Shown: positions 1-8,781, numbered from the stretch's first letter. The stretch is 39,294 bases of DNA from an uncultured Granulosicoccaceae bacterium (GCA_938007995.1 CALLLW010000013.1:1-39294); one strand, 5' to 3'. The notes: generated by a model from the sequence alone, not told the origin. A program made the numbers and translations.

Positions 1-130
1 ATGTCTGACATACCCGTCTACTCACTTGAAAAAAAACTGTTTGTTAAAGAATGACGACGAGGAGCTTGATTTATGCGCTGTATTTACAGCGTTAGGTGTA
101 ACTTTTTGCTTGACACAAGTGGGGCGTCCA

Positions 131-270
131 TATATGTCCTTTTTGATACTTCAAAATATGCCTGTCCAATTTGATATTTTGATAGTGTCTGTCAGTTTTT
201 ATGACAGCACAGGTATAACTATGCCTGTCCGTTTTATAGCGGTGTAACTATGCCTGTCCATTTTTATAGC
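131..270. repeat. Degenerate short direct repeats (ATGCCTGTCC family)
   Basis: ATGCCTGTCC occurs three times, at 158-167, 221-230 and 250-259. The last two lie in a near-perfect tandem pair of 29/30-bp units (212-240 and 241-270), each reading GGTRTAACT, then ATGCCTGTCC, then a T-rich tail ending ATAGC. Weaker relatives are visible at about 131-150 and 187-200, and a CTGTCA/TGACAG hairpin sits at about 189-206. The array ends inside the stop region of the following leftward gene. It resembles REP-type intergenic repeats seen in many proteobacteria, but no REP transposase gene is in the window. Confidence 0.6.
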
Positions 271-704
271 GCTCTACGGGCATGGCTGAGTTTTTGAGGT
301 TTTGGGTTGTGGACGGCTTGGTCGCTGGCGCTTTCATGTCCGCTGGAATAATCAATGCCGCTCAGGTAAGACATTAGCTGGTTCATGCGTTTTGCTTTGC
401 AGGCCATGTCGGCGGATTTGATAATGTTCTGAATTAGCTGTTCTTGAGTGAATGTGTGTTGTCTGTTGTCGTCAACGGGATGATCGATCAAATTCTCTTT
501 CATGGGCTGGGTGGAAAGATTCTTCGTGGCTGTTTCTGATGTTTCTTCTGTGGCTTTGAATTTGTATGAGTTCACATTTGGTGTGTTGGCGTGGTCACCA
601 GTTTTAGAGGTGGAAACACACTGTTGTATTTCTGATCTCTCATCGGTAGTTGAATTTTGGGTGTCATTTGCTGGGTCAGATTCTGATGGGCTGAAGTGGC
701 GCAT
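264..704 (-). CDS. Small hydrophilic hypothetical protein
   Basis: A 146-residue protein I do not recognise. The N-terminal half is polar and low in hydrophobics (rich in S, T, N, E), suggesting disorder. The C-terminal half (about residues 85-125) looks helical, with the segment QLIQNIIKSADMACKAKRMN and a following YLSGIDYSSG. There is no signal peptide, membrane segment or catalytic motif. An AAAGGA ribosome-binding site lies about seven bases before the ATG, which is the main evidence that it is a real gene. Its stop codon falls inside the short-repeat array at 131-270. It stands alone, with no gene on either side for several hundred bases. Function unknown. Confidence 0.5.
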   Translation of the reverse strand: MRHFSPSESDPANDTQNSTTDERSEIQQCVSTSKTGDHANTPNVNSYKFKATEETSETATKNLSTQPMKENLIDHPVDDNRQHTFTQEQLIQNIIKSADMACKAKRMNQLMSYLSGIDYSSGHESASDQAVHNPKPQKLSHARRAL

Positions 705-2130
705 GATAAATCCTTTATTTTGATCTGTATGAAAAATGGTGCTCTAGCGCCCGTTTGTAACGAGCGGTATGTTAAGTACGATGCAGTGAATTTGTATTCG
801 TTCGGCTGGTTATTTATAAATCCGTAAGTTTTAGACTTAAATAAGATGGCTGTGATAGTTTCATTACATAGGCAGGTAAGAAGTGTGCACGCTTCGTAAA
901 AGTGTAGAGTTAAGAGTGATGATGCGTTGGCTAGTAAAAACACTACAGCCAGAATGTGCCTGCAGAAAGATTAGATTATGGTTTTGTGCCTATGTTTTAT
1001 TTCCCTGCCGTTAAACGAGTTTCTGTTTCAGATAACTGGTAGGCAAAGTCAACGAGAAACGTGTCGCAATGCAGCACGCTGTACCTAAATTATCGCTCCA
1101 GTTTTATCTCGCCTATAGATGGAGCGTTATCTGGTACTGAGCTTTCGGTTAAGAACTAATTTGTATACGAAAGCCGATGGTGAGTCGCCACCGTTGGGAA
1201 AGGTTTTGGCCGGAGAATGCTTACATTTCTGTAAGCCGAAGTATGCGAGTAGACCGGTTGTTTCATTAATTTGAGCTACTGGTGGAGTAAGTCCGCTGTC
1301 CGGAACTTGATGCGGGCAACTCTGATCCGGGTTTATTGTCCTATCCTTTGTCATCACATACGGGTAGGTCGCTAGCCACAGACGCCGTTACCTGATTCCA
1401 GGTTTGAGCCAGATTGTCAACGATGCCTCCCTCTGCGCGGGTGTCATTAAGAAAGACTACGCTTGTGTTTGCGCCGCAGATGTGAAAGTGAGGTTGCGTC
1501 CATTGGCGATACTGACTATGTCTGGCATCAAACAGCTGTAATAACTCCAGATTGAGAATCATTGGTGTAGAAATGCACTCACTGGCTTCGTTCTGTTGTT
1601 GGTAGTCGAGGTAAGGCGGTTGGCAGTGATTTCGACCAACTGCTAAAAGTTTGGCGCATCTGTGTCGAGTCCCACAGGACTGCAATGAAGCAGGTGTCAT
1701 CGCCACCCGGTTTTTCTGAGATCTCACGGTTTGTGGGTACGGATCCTAAAGCAGGGATTGAGGTTTGACTGGCAGATATTTTGACTGTTACAGCGAATTT
1801 TTCAACGTTGGAGAAGCGGGAGTATAAGATTAAGAACAACGCCTGCGCTTGCGAGAGAGCAGCTGGACAGTTGGGTGTAAGATTATTCGTGGTGGCTTTA
1901 TGCTTCGCTGAATCTTTTAATGCTCACCTGGCTGACACCGCGTTACAAGTTGTAGTTCGATACTATTCTACAGTTGTGTGTTTGTTAGGGGCGGAGGCAG
2001 CACTCTCGATGCTGTGTGGTGGATAGTTGGTGCACAGTCCGTGTGCTCCTGTAATTTTGCGGAAGCGTCTTTGGTTAATACTGCCCTTTGGGTTTGATGA
2101 TATTTATTGTTGTAAAAGTTGGTAAATATT
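705..2130. other. Long gene-poor stretch, possibly decayed coding DNA
   Basis: No convincing gene is seen here. Two leftward reading frames (about 1341-1727 and 1579-1839) overlap in different frames. Together they could be one frameshifted remnant, with segments such as SEKPGGDDTCFIAVLWDS in one frame and ILNLELLQLFDARHS in the other, but I cannot match them to a family and neither has a good start. The rest shows many short frames with no ribosome-binding site. I read this as intergenic or degraded accessory DNA. Confidence 0.4.
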
Positions 2131-2149
2131 GAATACTGGCTGTATTCAT
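2131..2149. promoter_or_regulatory. Palindrome upstream of membrane-protein gene (operator-like)
   Basis: TGAATACTGGCTGTATTCA is a perfect 7-bp inverted repeat (TGAATAC/GTATTCA) around a 5-bp spacer. It lies about 130 bases before the start at 2278, next to a second palindrome at 2154-2167 whose centre is about 20 bp (two helical turns) away. The arms share TGAAT/ATTCA. It looks like a dimeric repressor or activator site; the regulator is unknown. Confidence 0.45.
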
Positions 2150-2153
2150 TACT

Positions 2154-2167
2154 ACTGAATTCAGTAA
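2154..2167. promoter_or_regulatory. Second palindrome of the paired operator-like site
   Basis: TACTGAATTCAGTA is a perfect 14-bp palindrome. It repeats the TGAAT/ATTCA core of the neighbouring site at 2131-2149 on the same face of the helix. The pairing and phasing make chance less likely than for either site alone. Confidence 0.45.
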
Positions 2168-2277
2168 CCGAACTAAAAATATTTATAACAGACTAATCGT
2201 TCTTCATCGACTCTATGGATTCGACGAGTTAATTTGAAACGACCAACCAAATACTAATGAAAACGCAGGTTAAAATC

Positions 2278-2877
2278 ATGGAATTTACACTTAAACGTAA
2301 CGTTCAGATCGTAGCATTTATGTTGTTGGCGCTTGTGGCCACGCAGGCAATATACACTGCTCTCTTTATGGCTGATATTGCCGGACCGCGTCCGTATCTG
2401 TGGGGGCTGGAGGGTGTTCTTTTTACCATTCTTGCTGCCTTCGCAGGAGCTGCGTTACTGCAGGCTAAACGCTATCATCTCGGATGGGCTGCGATAGCCT
2501 TCAGCTCGATCCTCAATGTGATGCAGGTGGGAATAGGGCTTAAGCTGTTCGGACCTTTTGGCGGAGTGGCACAAGGACTTGAGGCAGCAGCGCCATTGAT
2601 TGGTGGGGTCGTTGCTTTCTCTTTCATGATTTACAACGCAGCGAAGATCCTGCTTGGACTTGCGGCGCTGGTCTTCGGCATGGCCAAGATGAATGTTGGC
2701 TCCAAAACACTCGGTGGGTTGACTGCGTTGGCGGGAGGGGTCGCCATGGTTGCCAATTCGCTGCTAATTATTTTCGGACGTGATGCTTTTTTACCGCCGC
2801 CTGTTGGTGGCGCATCGGGTGTTATCGCTACTGCTCTGTTGGCGGTATGCCTGATGACACTGGTTCACGACGAATAG
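2278..2877 (+). CDS. Multi-pass integral membrane protein
   Basis: About 199 residues, unrecognised. It is strongly hydrophobic, with five or six membrane segments: near residues 8-28, 40-60, 67-85, 105-135, 145-165 and 175-195. Small residues dominate the helices (GGVVAFSF, GGLTALAGGVAMV). There is no catalytic motif. I chose the ATG at 2278 because GCAGG lies eight bases before it; an in-frame ATG seven codons upstream (2257) has no ribosome-binding site. Two phased palindromes about 110-150 bases upstream suggest control by a dedicated DNA-binding protein, which is not encoded nearby. It could be a small transporter-like or stress membrane protein; I assign no function. Confidence 0.75.
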   Translation: MEFTLKRNVQIVAFMLLALVATQAIYTALFMADIAGPRPYLWGLEGVLFTILAAFAGAALLQAKRYHLGWAAIAFSSILNVMQVGIGLKLFGPFGGVAQGLEAAAPLIGGVVAFSFMIYNAAKILLGLAALVFGMAKMNVGSKTLGGLTALAGGVAMVANSLLIIFGRDAFLPPPVGGASGVIATALLAVCLMTLVHDE

Positions 2878-3059
2878 ACAGGGCTTCCGCCACGGTACCA
2901 GGCGCTAAAAGGATGGTTATGGACAGGATCGATTGCAGCTGCACTACATGCAGCAGATCGATTCTGTTCATAATTAACTGCAAGCTAAAAGGTAGATATG
3001 CATCGTATAATGCAGTCATAGGATTACTTGCCCTTTAAGGTAACTTTCATCACGATGGT

Positions 3060-4130
3060 TTATGGGTTTTTAGTGTCCTGCACAACACGCTCTGCCAGAT
3101 CGTAAGCCGTTTCAAGAGCGCCCTCAAGGAAACCGCCAAACTTACTACCCATTTCAGTCGATCCAAAATGAAGTCGATCATTCCATAGATTTTGCAATTC
3201 CGCTGGTCGTCCGTAAATCGGGTGGTTGGTTAAGGCCCGGTGGTCTAAATCCATCGCTGTTCGGGTATCGAATGCCCAGTCTTTCAGCAATAGAGTTTCA
3301 GGGTCAGCGCCTTGCGCGCCAAACAATGCACCGAGTTGCTCTTTGATTGCCAGCTTAAGCGCTTTGGTATTGTTTTGTCTGTGGCTGGCAGGTGTGCCAA
3401 CGAATCCGAAGAGTGCGTACGGGCCCGAGTTGTCGGGTGATGCGTCATGGATTTCAACCAGTGGTCCCTGTCGGCTTACGGCATCTCCAGATAAGCCAGC
3501 TTCTTTCCAGAACGGTGTTTTGTAAGTAGCAACAGCTTTAGCATGACCTGCCATCCAGGTGGGAATGCGGCGCGATGCGTCTATGCACTGTTGTGACAGT
3601 GCGGGTGAGAAATTCAGTCCACAGGCGATACGCGGTGGAAGCGATAATACAACCTTGTTGGCTGTTATTTGCATTCCCGATGACGTTATCGCAGTGACGG
3701 AATCGTTTTCATCACGCAGCGTTGTTAACGTGGTATTAGGGTGTAGTCGCGCTGCTGGCAGTGTGCCAACTAGTGCATCGATAAGGGCGCCCATGCCTCC
3801 TTTGAGTCGCCACGCACCTTGCATAGATGCTATGCCTTGTCCGCGATGTATTGCACCGGTATCATCCTGCAAGATCAGCTCACCGCGATATGTTTGTTCG
3901 AAGCGGTTGAGCTTGAGTTCTTTGATCAATGCATCAATACGTGGCTGACCGGGCCAGAACCAGGAGGGCCCGAGATCAAAGCCTTGTCCATCTATTATTG
4001 TTGTGAGTATACGCCCACCCCAACGCTCGCGAGACTCAAGCAACTGCCAGTCGCACCCTTTGCTTTCCAGCAGATGTGCAAGTGATAGTCCGGCAAGGCC
4101 GCCACCAATGATTAGTATGTTGGTTTGCAT
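3060..4130 (-). CDS. FAD-dependent amine oxidase family protein
   Basis: A 356-residue flavoprotein of the monoamine oxidase/protoporphyrinogen oxidase-like superfamily. The N-terminus is a Rossmann dinucleotide-binding motif (IIGGGLAGLSLAHLLES, residues 7-23), followed by the family motif ERWGGRILT near residue 36. The C-terminus has the FAD-closing segment LHFGSTEMGSKFGGFLEGAL, where the usual xGYxEGA pattern appears as GGFLEGA. There is no signal peptide, so it is probably cytoplasmic. It is shorter than eukaryotic MAO (about 500 residues) but usual for the compact bacterial members. It stands alone, leftward, with the rightward cobO gene starting about 110 bases from its start. The substrate cannot be inferred; amines and polyamines are typical of the family. 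Confidence 0.85.
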   Translation of the reverse strand: MQTNILIIGGGLAGLSLAHLLESKGCDWQLLESRERWGGRILTTIIDGQGFDLGPSWFWPGQPRIDALIKELKLNRFEQTYRGELILQDDTGAIHRGQGIASMQGAWRLKGGMGALIDALVGTLPAARLHPNTTLTTLRDENDSVTAITSSGMQITANKVVLSLPPRIACGLNFSPALSQQCIDASRRIPTWMAGHAKAVATYKTPFWKEAGLSGDAVSRQGPLVEIHDASPDNSGPYALFGFVGTPASHRQNNTKALKLAIKEQLGALFGAQGADPETLLLKDWAFDTRTAMDLDHRALTNHPIYGRPAELQNLWNDRLHFGSTEMGSKFGGFLEGALETAYDLAERVVQDTKNP

Positions 4131-4238
4131 TAAGTCACACTGAATGTGGGTGCATGGTTATAAAACATAGAATATATAGTGTTCGCGTGTGGCTCAGTAT
4201 AATTACATAATCACTCTACCGGGAAGCGATAAACATCA

Positions 4239-4874
4239 ATGAATGACAGGCAAGATAATAATGAGGCTGTGAGTGCCCAGCACAAGGCGCGCATGCAGGA
4301 AATGCAAGCGAAGCAAAAAGAAAAGGTTGCCAAAGCAGATATTGAGCGCGGGATTTTGATTGTTAATACCGGAGATGGAAAAGGCAAGTCTTCGTCTGCT
4401 TTCGGCACTGCTATTCGCGCCGCAGGCCACGGTCAGAAAGTTTGCATCATGCAGTTCATCAAGGGGACATGGAAAACCGGCGAGGCCGAAAGCTTTAAGC
4501 GTTTTCCGGAAATAGACCATATGGTTAGCGGTGACGGGTTTACCTGGAACACGCAGGACCTTGATGAGGATACCGCCAGTGCACGCCACGGCTGGAATAA
4601 AACAGTCGAGATGATTGAACAGTGTCGAGGTGAAAACCCGTTGTACGATTTGATAGTACTGGACGAGTTAAACATTGCGTTGCGGTACGACTATCTCGAT
4701 GTAACAGACGTTGTATCCGTGCTTGCTAACAAACCCGAGAAACTGAATATAATTGTTACCGGTCGGGATGCAAAGCCAGAGTTAACAGCGATTGCTGACA
4801 CAGTTACTGATATGACACTGGTAAAGCACGCATTCGATGCTGGTATTCGAGCGCAGAAAGGTGTGGAGTTCTAA
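4239..4874 (+). CDS. cobO: Cob(I)yrinic acid a,c-diamide adenosyltransferase
   Basis: A 211-residue CobO/BtuR-family corrinoid adenosyltransferase, which transfers adenosyl from ATP to Co(I) corrinoids in cobalamin synthesis or salvage. Visible: a charged, likely helical N-terminus (residues 1-36, KARMQEMQAKQKEKVAKAD); the P-loop VNTGDGKGKSSSAFG at about 42-56; the conserved QFIKG near 72; the VLDELN motif near 145; and VTGRDAKPEL near 175. Length fits the family (about 200). No other cobalamin gene is in the window and the 108-base upstream gap is too short to hold a full cobalamin riboswitch. A GGGAAG about 12 bases before the ATG is a loose ribosome-binding site. This suggests salvage of corrinoids or a dispersed pathway. 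Confidence 0.95.
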   Translation: MNDRQDNNEAVSAQHKARMQEMQAKQKEKVAKADIERGILIVNTGDGKGKSSSAFGTAIRAAGHGQKVCIMQFIKGTWKTGEAESFKRFPEIDHMVSGDGFTWNTQDLDEDTASARHGWNKTVEMIEQCRGENPLYDLIVLDELNIALRYDYLDVTDVVSVLANKPEKLNIIVTGRDAKPELTAIADTVTDMTLVKHAFDAGIRAQKGVEF

Positions 4875-4893
4875 CTCTTCTGTAGAGCTTATA

Positions 4894-4917
4894 TGATAGA
4901 TGTTCTGATAGATGTTC
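4894..4917. repeat. 12-bp tandem duplication
   Basis: TGATAGATGTTC is repeated exactly twice, starting 19 bases after the cobO stop. It is a simple local duplication with no evident function. Confidence 0.6.
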
Positions 4918-5130
4918 CGAGCGTGGAAATTCGCATGCCTTTTGAAGACAGATGCGAGCCGGGCAGTGGTATAGCCCGGTGGCACTGATAAGTTTCTATT
5001 ATTTGTGCGACAGGAACGCGTGGTGTTGCCAGTTGTTTCCGGTATCGCAGGCTCTTGTGGCAGATCAAAGCGGAATCAAAGTATCCGAGTGCTCCGTGGT
5101 CAATGCCTTGATCAGCCACAGATCGTTTTT

Positions 5131-5553
5131 TTAGAACAAAACTCTGTGGTACTCAAGTACGATGTCTTCACTGCAATCACCGATCACAGTGCTGCAATTC
5201 GGAGCGATAGGCTTCATTGAATGGAACGTCTGGTTCAATTCCAACAGGTTGAAGGTGTTGTAAAACGACACAGAGGTATCGTCTATTTTTTCAATAGTGA
5301 TACCAAGTACGTTGCCATCGCAAGTCCAGTGGCCGTGCTCTTCCTGCACGGTAAGTTCCGTTCCATTGTCATGGATGAACTTGATCCAGTAAGACCCATC
5401 GGGATTAAGCGCCTTGATTGTACGGCGGTCGCTGCTGAGTGAGGTGTCGTGTCGCTCGCTGGACCATGATCCGACCAGATTGTCGCAATTTAGATTTGCG
5501 CTTGCGTAAGAGGAGTATCCGATAACAATGGCAAAAAGGATTAGCAATTTCAA
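5131..5553 (-). CDS. Small secreted hypothetical protein
   Basis: 140 residues. The N-terminus is a clear signal peptide (MKLLILFAIVIGYSSYASA, cleavage expected near residue 19-20). The mature part has a lipocalin-like pattern: LVGSWSSE near residue 26, then alternating strands (DGSYWIKF, HGHWTCDGNVLGITI), and four cysteines (near residues 23, 77, 119 and 127) that could form disulfides in the periplasm. The start is a TTG, which gives a textbook signal peptide; no ATG is available in frame. Not recognised as a named family; a calycin-like binding fold is an inference from the GSW motif and strand pattern. No partner gene is adjacent. Confidence 0.65.
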   Translation of the reverse strand: MKLLILFAIVIGYSSYASANLNCDNLVGSWSSERHDTSLSSDRRTIKALNPDGSYWIKFIHDNGTELTVQEEHGHWTCDGNVLGITIEKIDDTSVSFYNTFNLLELNQTFHSMKPIAPNCSTVIGDCSEDIVLEYHRVLF

Positions 5554-5721
5554 AATGACATTACCGCTGGAGAAAGATCTAATTTTGCATCCTGAGGGTA
5601 GAAAAGGGCGGAATCGGATCTGGTTTCCGGCAATTATCAGGTCTTTTTGATGATGAATTTGGGAGATATGCGTAGTGGTCTACAGGTGTGGTAGCAGCTG
5701 GGAACGCATTTCCCAGTGTAT

Positions 5722-6921
5722 TTAGATAACAGGGAGCTCTGCCGGTGCTCTTTTTGTGAGTAGTCGCGCGCCATTTTCTGTTACAACGATATTTTCCTCA
5801 TGAACCATCATATGCCCATCACCATAGGATAATGACGGTTCGATGGTTAGTACCATGTTTTCTTTTAATTTGGTCTGATCGAAAATTGCGTGTGATGGCT
5901 GCTCCGTCAGTTGCATACCCAGACCATGGCCAAGGCGTCCGATATCTCCGCCGCTTTTATCGAATTCTGCAATAACGGCAGACATAGCTTCGAATAGATC
6001 GCGGCATGTATTACCGGGGCGTGCCGCGTCAATCCCTGCTTGTGTTGCACGCCACAAGACATCATAGGCGTGTTTTGCATCATCACTGGCACGCCCTACG
6101 GCCCAGTTGCGATCAAAATCGCAGAAGTACCCATCCCAGGTGCTTCCGGTATCCATCATCAAAATGTCACCTGATTGAATTGGTCTTTGTGATGGTGGAG
6201 AGATGACGTCTGCATAACCGCCCTGATCAGCGGCTCCGACAAGGTAGGGTGAATCATCTGCGCCCTGACCGATAATTGTCCGTCGGAACTCTCTAAATAC
6301 GGTCTCGAGTGGCATGCCCTCTTTAACAAACGCTGGTACCTGTGCAAATGCTGCTGAACCAACTGAACAGATATACTCTAGTTTCTCTATCTCTGCGTGT
6401 GACTTCACCATGCGCAGTTCTTGCACAACTTCTGTTGCATCTGCAATCTTCAGACGGGGAAGTGCTGCCATCAATCGTTCCCAGTCACCCAATGGCATTC
6501 TTAAAAATGTTTCATGTCCTTTCATAACGCCCAGTGTTGCAGCAGATGTGGCCAATGGCGAAAGAAGTTCGGTGAGTAAACTAATGCCGTCATCGTCAGG
6601 GGCTGGTGCACTCCATGTACGGATATCGTCGAGCCAGGTCTGTCTCATCAGTGCCGCGCCTATTTCGGGAATGACGGCGATGGGTTTGCCTTTTAACGGT
6701 ATAAATACAAACCAGGGGCGCGTCGGGCTCTGCCAGAATAATGTGTGGAAACCAGTAAAATAGCGAACGTCTGGTTCGTTCATTAACAGGATGCCGTTAA
6801 GACCGTTTGCCGCCATCTTTTTTTGTGCGTTTTTTGTGCGGGTACTGAATTCAGCAGAGATAAACCCACGGGCCGGTGCCAGAAGTGGTATGTCCTGAAG
6901 TTGCATTTTCTGAGGTTGCAT
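5722..6921 (-). CDS. M24-family metallopeptidase (Xaa-Pro aminopeptidase-like)
   Basis: A 399-residue two-domain creatinase/aminopeptidase-P protein. The N-terminal domain (about 20-165) carries NEPDVRYFTGF. The C-terminal pita-bread domain (about 175-399) has all five expected metal ligands: D257 (MMDTGS), D268 (DFDRNW), H332 (GHGLGM), E361 (TIEPS) and E375 (VHEEN). It should therefore be an active dinuclear metallohydrolase. M24 proteins include prolidases, creatinase, ectoine hydrolase and DMSP lyase DddP. I see no signature that specifically places it with DddP, so peptidase is the safest call. A second in-frame ATG five codons in is an equally plausible start. It is flanked by gaps on both sides, so probably monocistronic. 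Confidence 0.85.
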   Translation of the reverse strand: MQPQKMQLQDIPLLAPARGFISAEFSTRTKNAQKKMAANGLNGILLMNEPDVRYFTGFHTLFWQSPTRPWFVFIPLKGKPIAVIPEIGAALMRQTWLDDIRTWSAPAPDDDGISLLTELLSPLATSAATLGVMKGHETFLRMPLGDWERLMAALPRLKIADATEVVQELRMVKSHAEIEKLEYICSVGSAAFAQVPAFVKEGMPLETVFREFRRTIIGQGADDSPYLVGAADQGGYADVISPPSQRPIQSGDILMMDTGSTWDGYFCDFDRNWAVGRASDDAKHAYDVLWRATQAGIDAARPGNTCRDLFEAMSAVIAEFDKSGGDIGRLGHGLGMQLTEQPSHAIFDQTKLKENMVLTIEPSLSYGDGHMMVHEENIVVTENGARLLTKRAPAELPVI

Positions 6922-7341
6922 GTATTGAGTCCAGTTACATAGATCAAATTGCTCTGGCGCTACCTCTGTCAGAGATGCTGTCGACGCGGCAGTGTCAGTG
7001 CGTGATAAACCAGATAGTCAGTTGGGTTGAAATGTGAGAGCGTAAAGCGGGTATGCATGGCCAGTCGTTGGCCAGCGGTGCTCGGGAATTTGGCGAGGCT
7101 GCAGATTCCGGGTTTTCATTCCTGATGTTGATGTTGCGTTGATCACAATAGACAAATATTTTCGTAAGCTTAACAGTTACCATGACTATCTGCACTTGAA
7201 GTGCTGCGCCCGAGGGCGCGTCGAGCGAGAACAGCGAACGCGTCGGTAGCTTCACACGGATTATCTGACTTTTGTAAGCGATCTATCTATACTCTCGGCG
7301 TTCCAGCCTCCGACAAACACTGCTACAAGCCTCCTTGATGT
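6922..7341. other. Intergenic, no gene seen
   Basis: About 420 bases between the M24 peptidase and the carbamoyltransferase remnant. A leftward frame at 6995-7255 has neither ribosome-binding site nor family likeness. I see no RNA gene or clear terminator. Confidence 0.4.
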
Positions 7342-7416
7342 ATGAACATACTCGGTATTTCGGCGTACTATCATGACAGCGCGGCAGCACTGATCACCGA
7401 CGGTGTGGTCGTTTAG
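7342..7416 (+). pseudogene. N-terminal remnant of a NodU/CmcH-type carbamoyltransferase
   Basis: An ATG opens a frame reading MNILGISAYYHDSAAALI and then TDGVVV before a TAG. This is the highly conserved amino end of the NodU/CmcH/TobZ O-carbamoyltransferases, whose (I/L)LGISAYYHDSAA motif forms part of the N-terminal catalytic domain. The family is normally around 550-600 residues; only 24 codons survive. The next bases in all three frames do not continue the expected segment (the EERFTRKKHD region). I read it as the leftover of a deletion whose 5' end has not yet decayed. Nearest neighbours are a peptidase and an unrelated hypothetical gene, giving no clue to the original pathway. Confidence 0.65.
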
Positions 7417-7596
7417 GACACTTCAACGAGCGTGGATACCGGTTGGTTGCATCTCTCGTTCATGATCATCTGAGTTTGTAAGCGTAACCCAGTTTTATAG
7501 GAGTATTGGGTTAGAGATCAGGATCGGGTATTTTGAGATTGCCATTCTGGAAATTAAAACGGTCCTGCCTGTTTTTATTGCACTGTATTGAAACCC

Positions 7597-8406
7597 TTAA
7601 ACAGATGCTGAGCTGGCTAATGCCTGTGTTTCAGGTGGCTGCTTTAGTTGACGGAGTTCTTGCTGCCTGTTAGAAATTTCCTTTACTGATTTTCGGTAAG
7701 TGCCACGGAGGTGTGCTTTTAGATGTGGTGTTACTTCAGAATTGGGAATCTCTTTCAACACGCTGAACAAAGCCAGTGCATAGGTTGCCTCTGTTTCTGA
7801 CAAATAAGCGCTACGTTGCGCGTATGGGTTGTAGCAGCTACCGCAGCCACCCCGAAAGTTGTAGGCGCTGTTAGCGAACATCAGTCCGAAGCCGAGAAAT
7901 ACTGCCAGCAGCTCAGTGGCATGCGGCCAGTATTCTATGCCGCCGGGAGGTTGGGTTTTACTCATGCGCCCCATGTGGTGTGACAATATATGAGCGTAGG
8001 TAGCTATCATGCCTTCAGGGTTATTTATCTGCTGTGGGTTGTATGGAATGACCAATTTTTGGCTGTCATCAACCGATTCATTTTTTATCCCCTGCGGTCC
8101 GCGCAATGCTCCCTGAATTTGAATCTGCTGAGATTCAGTTAACTGGCAAGCGCTCTGATCCTGCACCAGCGTGGGCCAGTGACCGATGCCGGCATAGGTT
8201 TTGACCTGCTCAAAGATAGACTCCGCCATGCTGTGCACGCTGTTTACCTTGCCTGGAAAGAAATCGTTGGTCGGGCACACCAGCACGGTGTCCTGGTAGA
8301 ACAAGGTGGCGTCAAAATTTTGCAGTGCCCACTCGTACGCTTGAAAAATCCACTCAGACGATGATGAATCAATGACAGGTTTTTTATCGAGTAAACCGAA
8401 AATCAT
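7597..8406 (-). CDS. Conserved hypothetical protein with histidine-rich helix
   Basis: A 269-residue soluble protein of a family I have seen as uncharacterised in proteobacteria. Notable segments: DTVLVCPTNDFFPGKV (about 40-55), TYAHILSHHMG (about 136-146), YWPHATELLAVFLGFGLMFAN (about 159-180), and FRGGCGSCYNPYA (about 184-196) with two cysteines spaced CGSC. The histidines in HILSHHMG and the H/E of PHATELLA look like possible metal ligands, reminiscent of a degenerate zincin helix pair, but no HExxH is present. Metal binding is inference only. The C-terminus (about 215-260) is charged and helical. It is monocistronic, with a 190-base gap downstream and about 375 bases to trpB2 upstream. 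Confidence 0.75.
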   Translation of the reverse strand: MIFGLLDKKPVIDSSSSEWIFQAYEWALQNFDATLFYQDTVLVCPTNDFFPGKVNSVHSMAESIFEQVKTYAGIGHWPTLVQDQSACQLTESQQIQIQGALRGPQGIKNESVDDSQKLVIPYNPQQINNPEGMIATYAHILSHHMGRMSKTQPPGGIEYWPHATELLAVFLGFGLMFANSAYNFRGGCGSCYNPYAQRSAYLSETEATYALALFSVLKEIPNSEVTPHLKAHLRGTYRKSVKEISNRQQELRQLKQPPETQALASSASV

Positions 8407-8735
8407 AGGTTAGCCAGGCAAGAAGTGGGTGATAGAGAGATAATGACAATAACTTTGCGAGATCAATGATCTTGTGACAGCAATAAAAGGCGAATGCTCA
8501 TGCAGGAGCACAAATAAATGTCATTGGTAAGTAAAGCAAGAATCATAGTCATTTGGTGGGCAGATATTCTGTACCAGTATGCGTGACATCATTAGACTTC
8601 TGCTAAACCCCCTGATTGCTGTTCTGCTACAGATGATAACAATAGTAGCGAGGGTGGTAGTTCAGCACGTTAGGTCATACCACCGTACCAATCAGTGCAA
8701 ATTAGAAACTTAGCGGTCGACAGCATAGCGCAGGC
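8407..8735. other. Intergenic, one doubtful 44-codon frame
   Basis: No supported gene. A rightward frame at 8579-8713 would give a short hydrophobic peptide beginning MRDIIRLLLNPLIAVLLQM, but it lacks a ribosome-binding site, so I do not call it. Confidence 0.35.
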
Positions 8736-8760
8736 TTTGCACTGCAAATTGCAATGCAAA
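8736..8760. terminator. 25-bp near-perfect palindrome after trpB2
   Basis: Two arms, TTTGCACTGCAA and TTGCAATGCAAA, differ by a single mismatch pair around a central A. It lies 21 bases past the trpB2 stop codon (leftward gene). In RNA it would form a long hairpin; the absence of a clear T-run makes rho-independent termination uncertain. A protein-binding site is an alternative. Confidence 0.4.
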
Positions 8761-8781
8761 ACTGCTTGATATGATTTGTTA

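Noticed and set aside
1341..1839. Two overlapping leftward frames as one frameshifted gene
   Set aside because: Plausible joined reading but no family match and no good start, so left as possible decayed DNA.
4131..4238. Cobalamin riboswitch before cobO
   Set aside because: Only 108 bases of gap and no B12-box-like conserved sequence seen.
5100..5135. Terminator with T-run (cagatcgttttttt) after cobO
   Set aside because: The T-run is present but only a four-base GATC stem precedes it and it lies more than 200 bases after the cobO stop.
5722..6921. DMSP lyase DddP
   Set aside because: Same M24 superfamily, but the N-terminal domain and length resemble Xaa-Pro peptidases and I see no DddP-specific segment.
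8579..8713. 44-codon hydrophobic frame
   Set aside because: No ribosome-binding site, no likeness to known small membrane proteins and the surrounding region looks intergenic.
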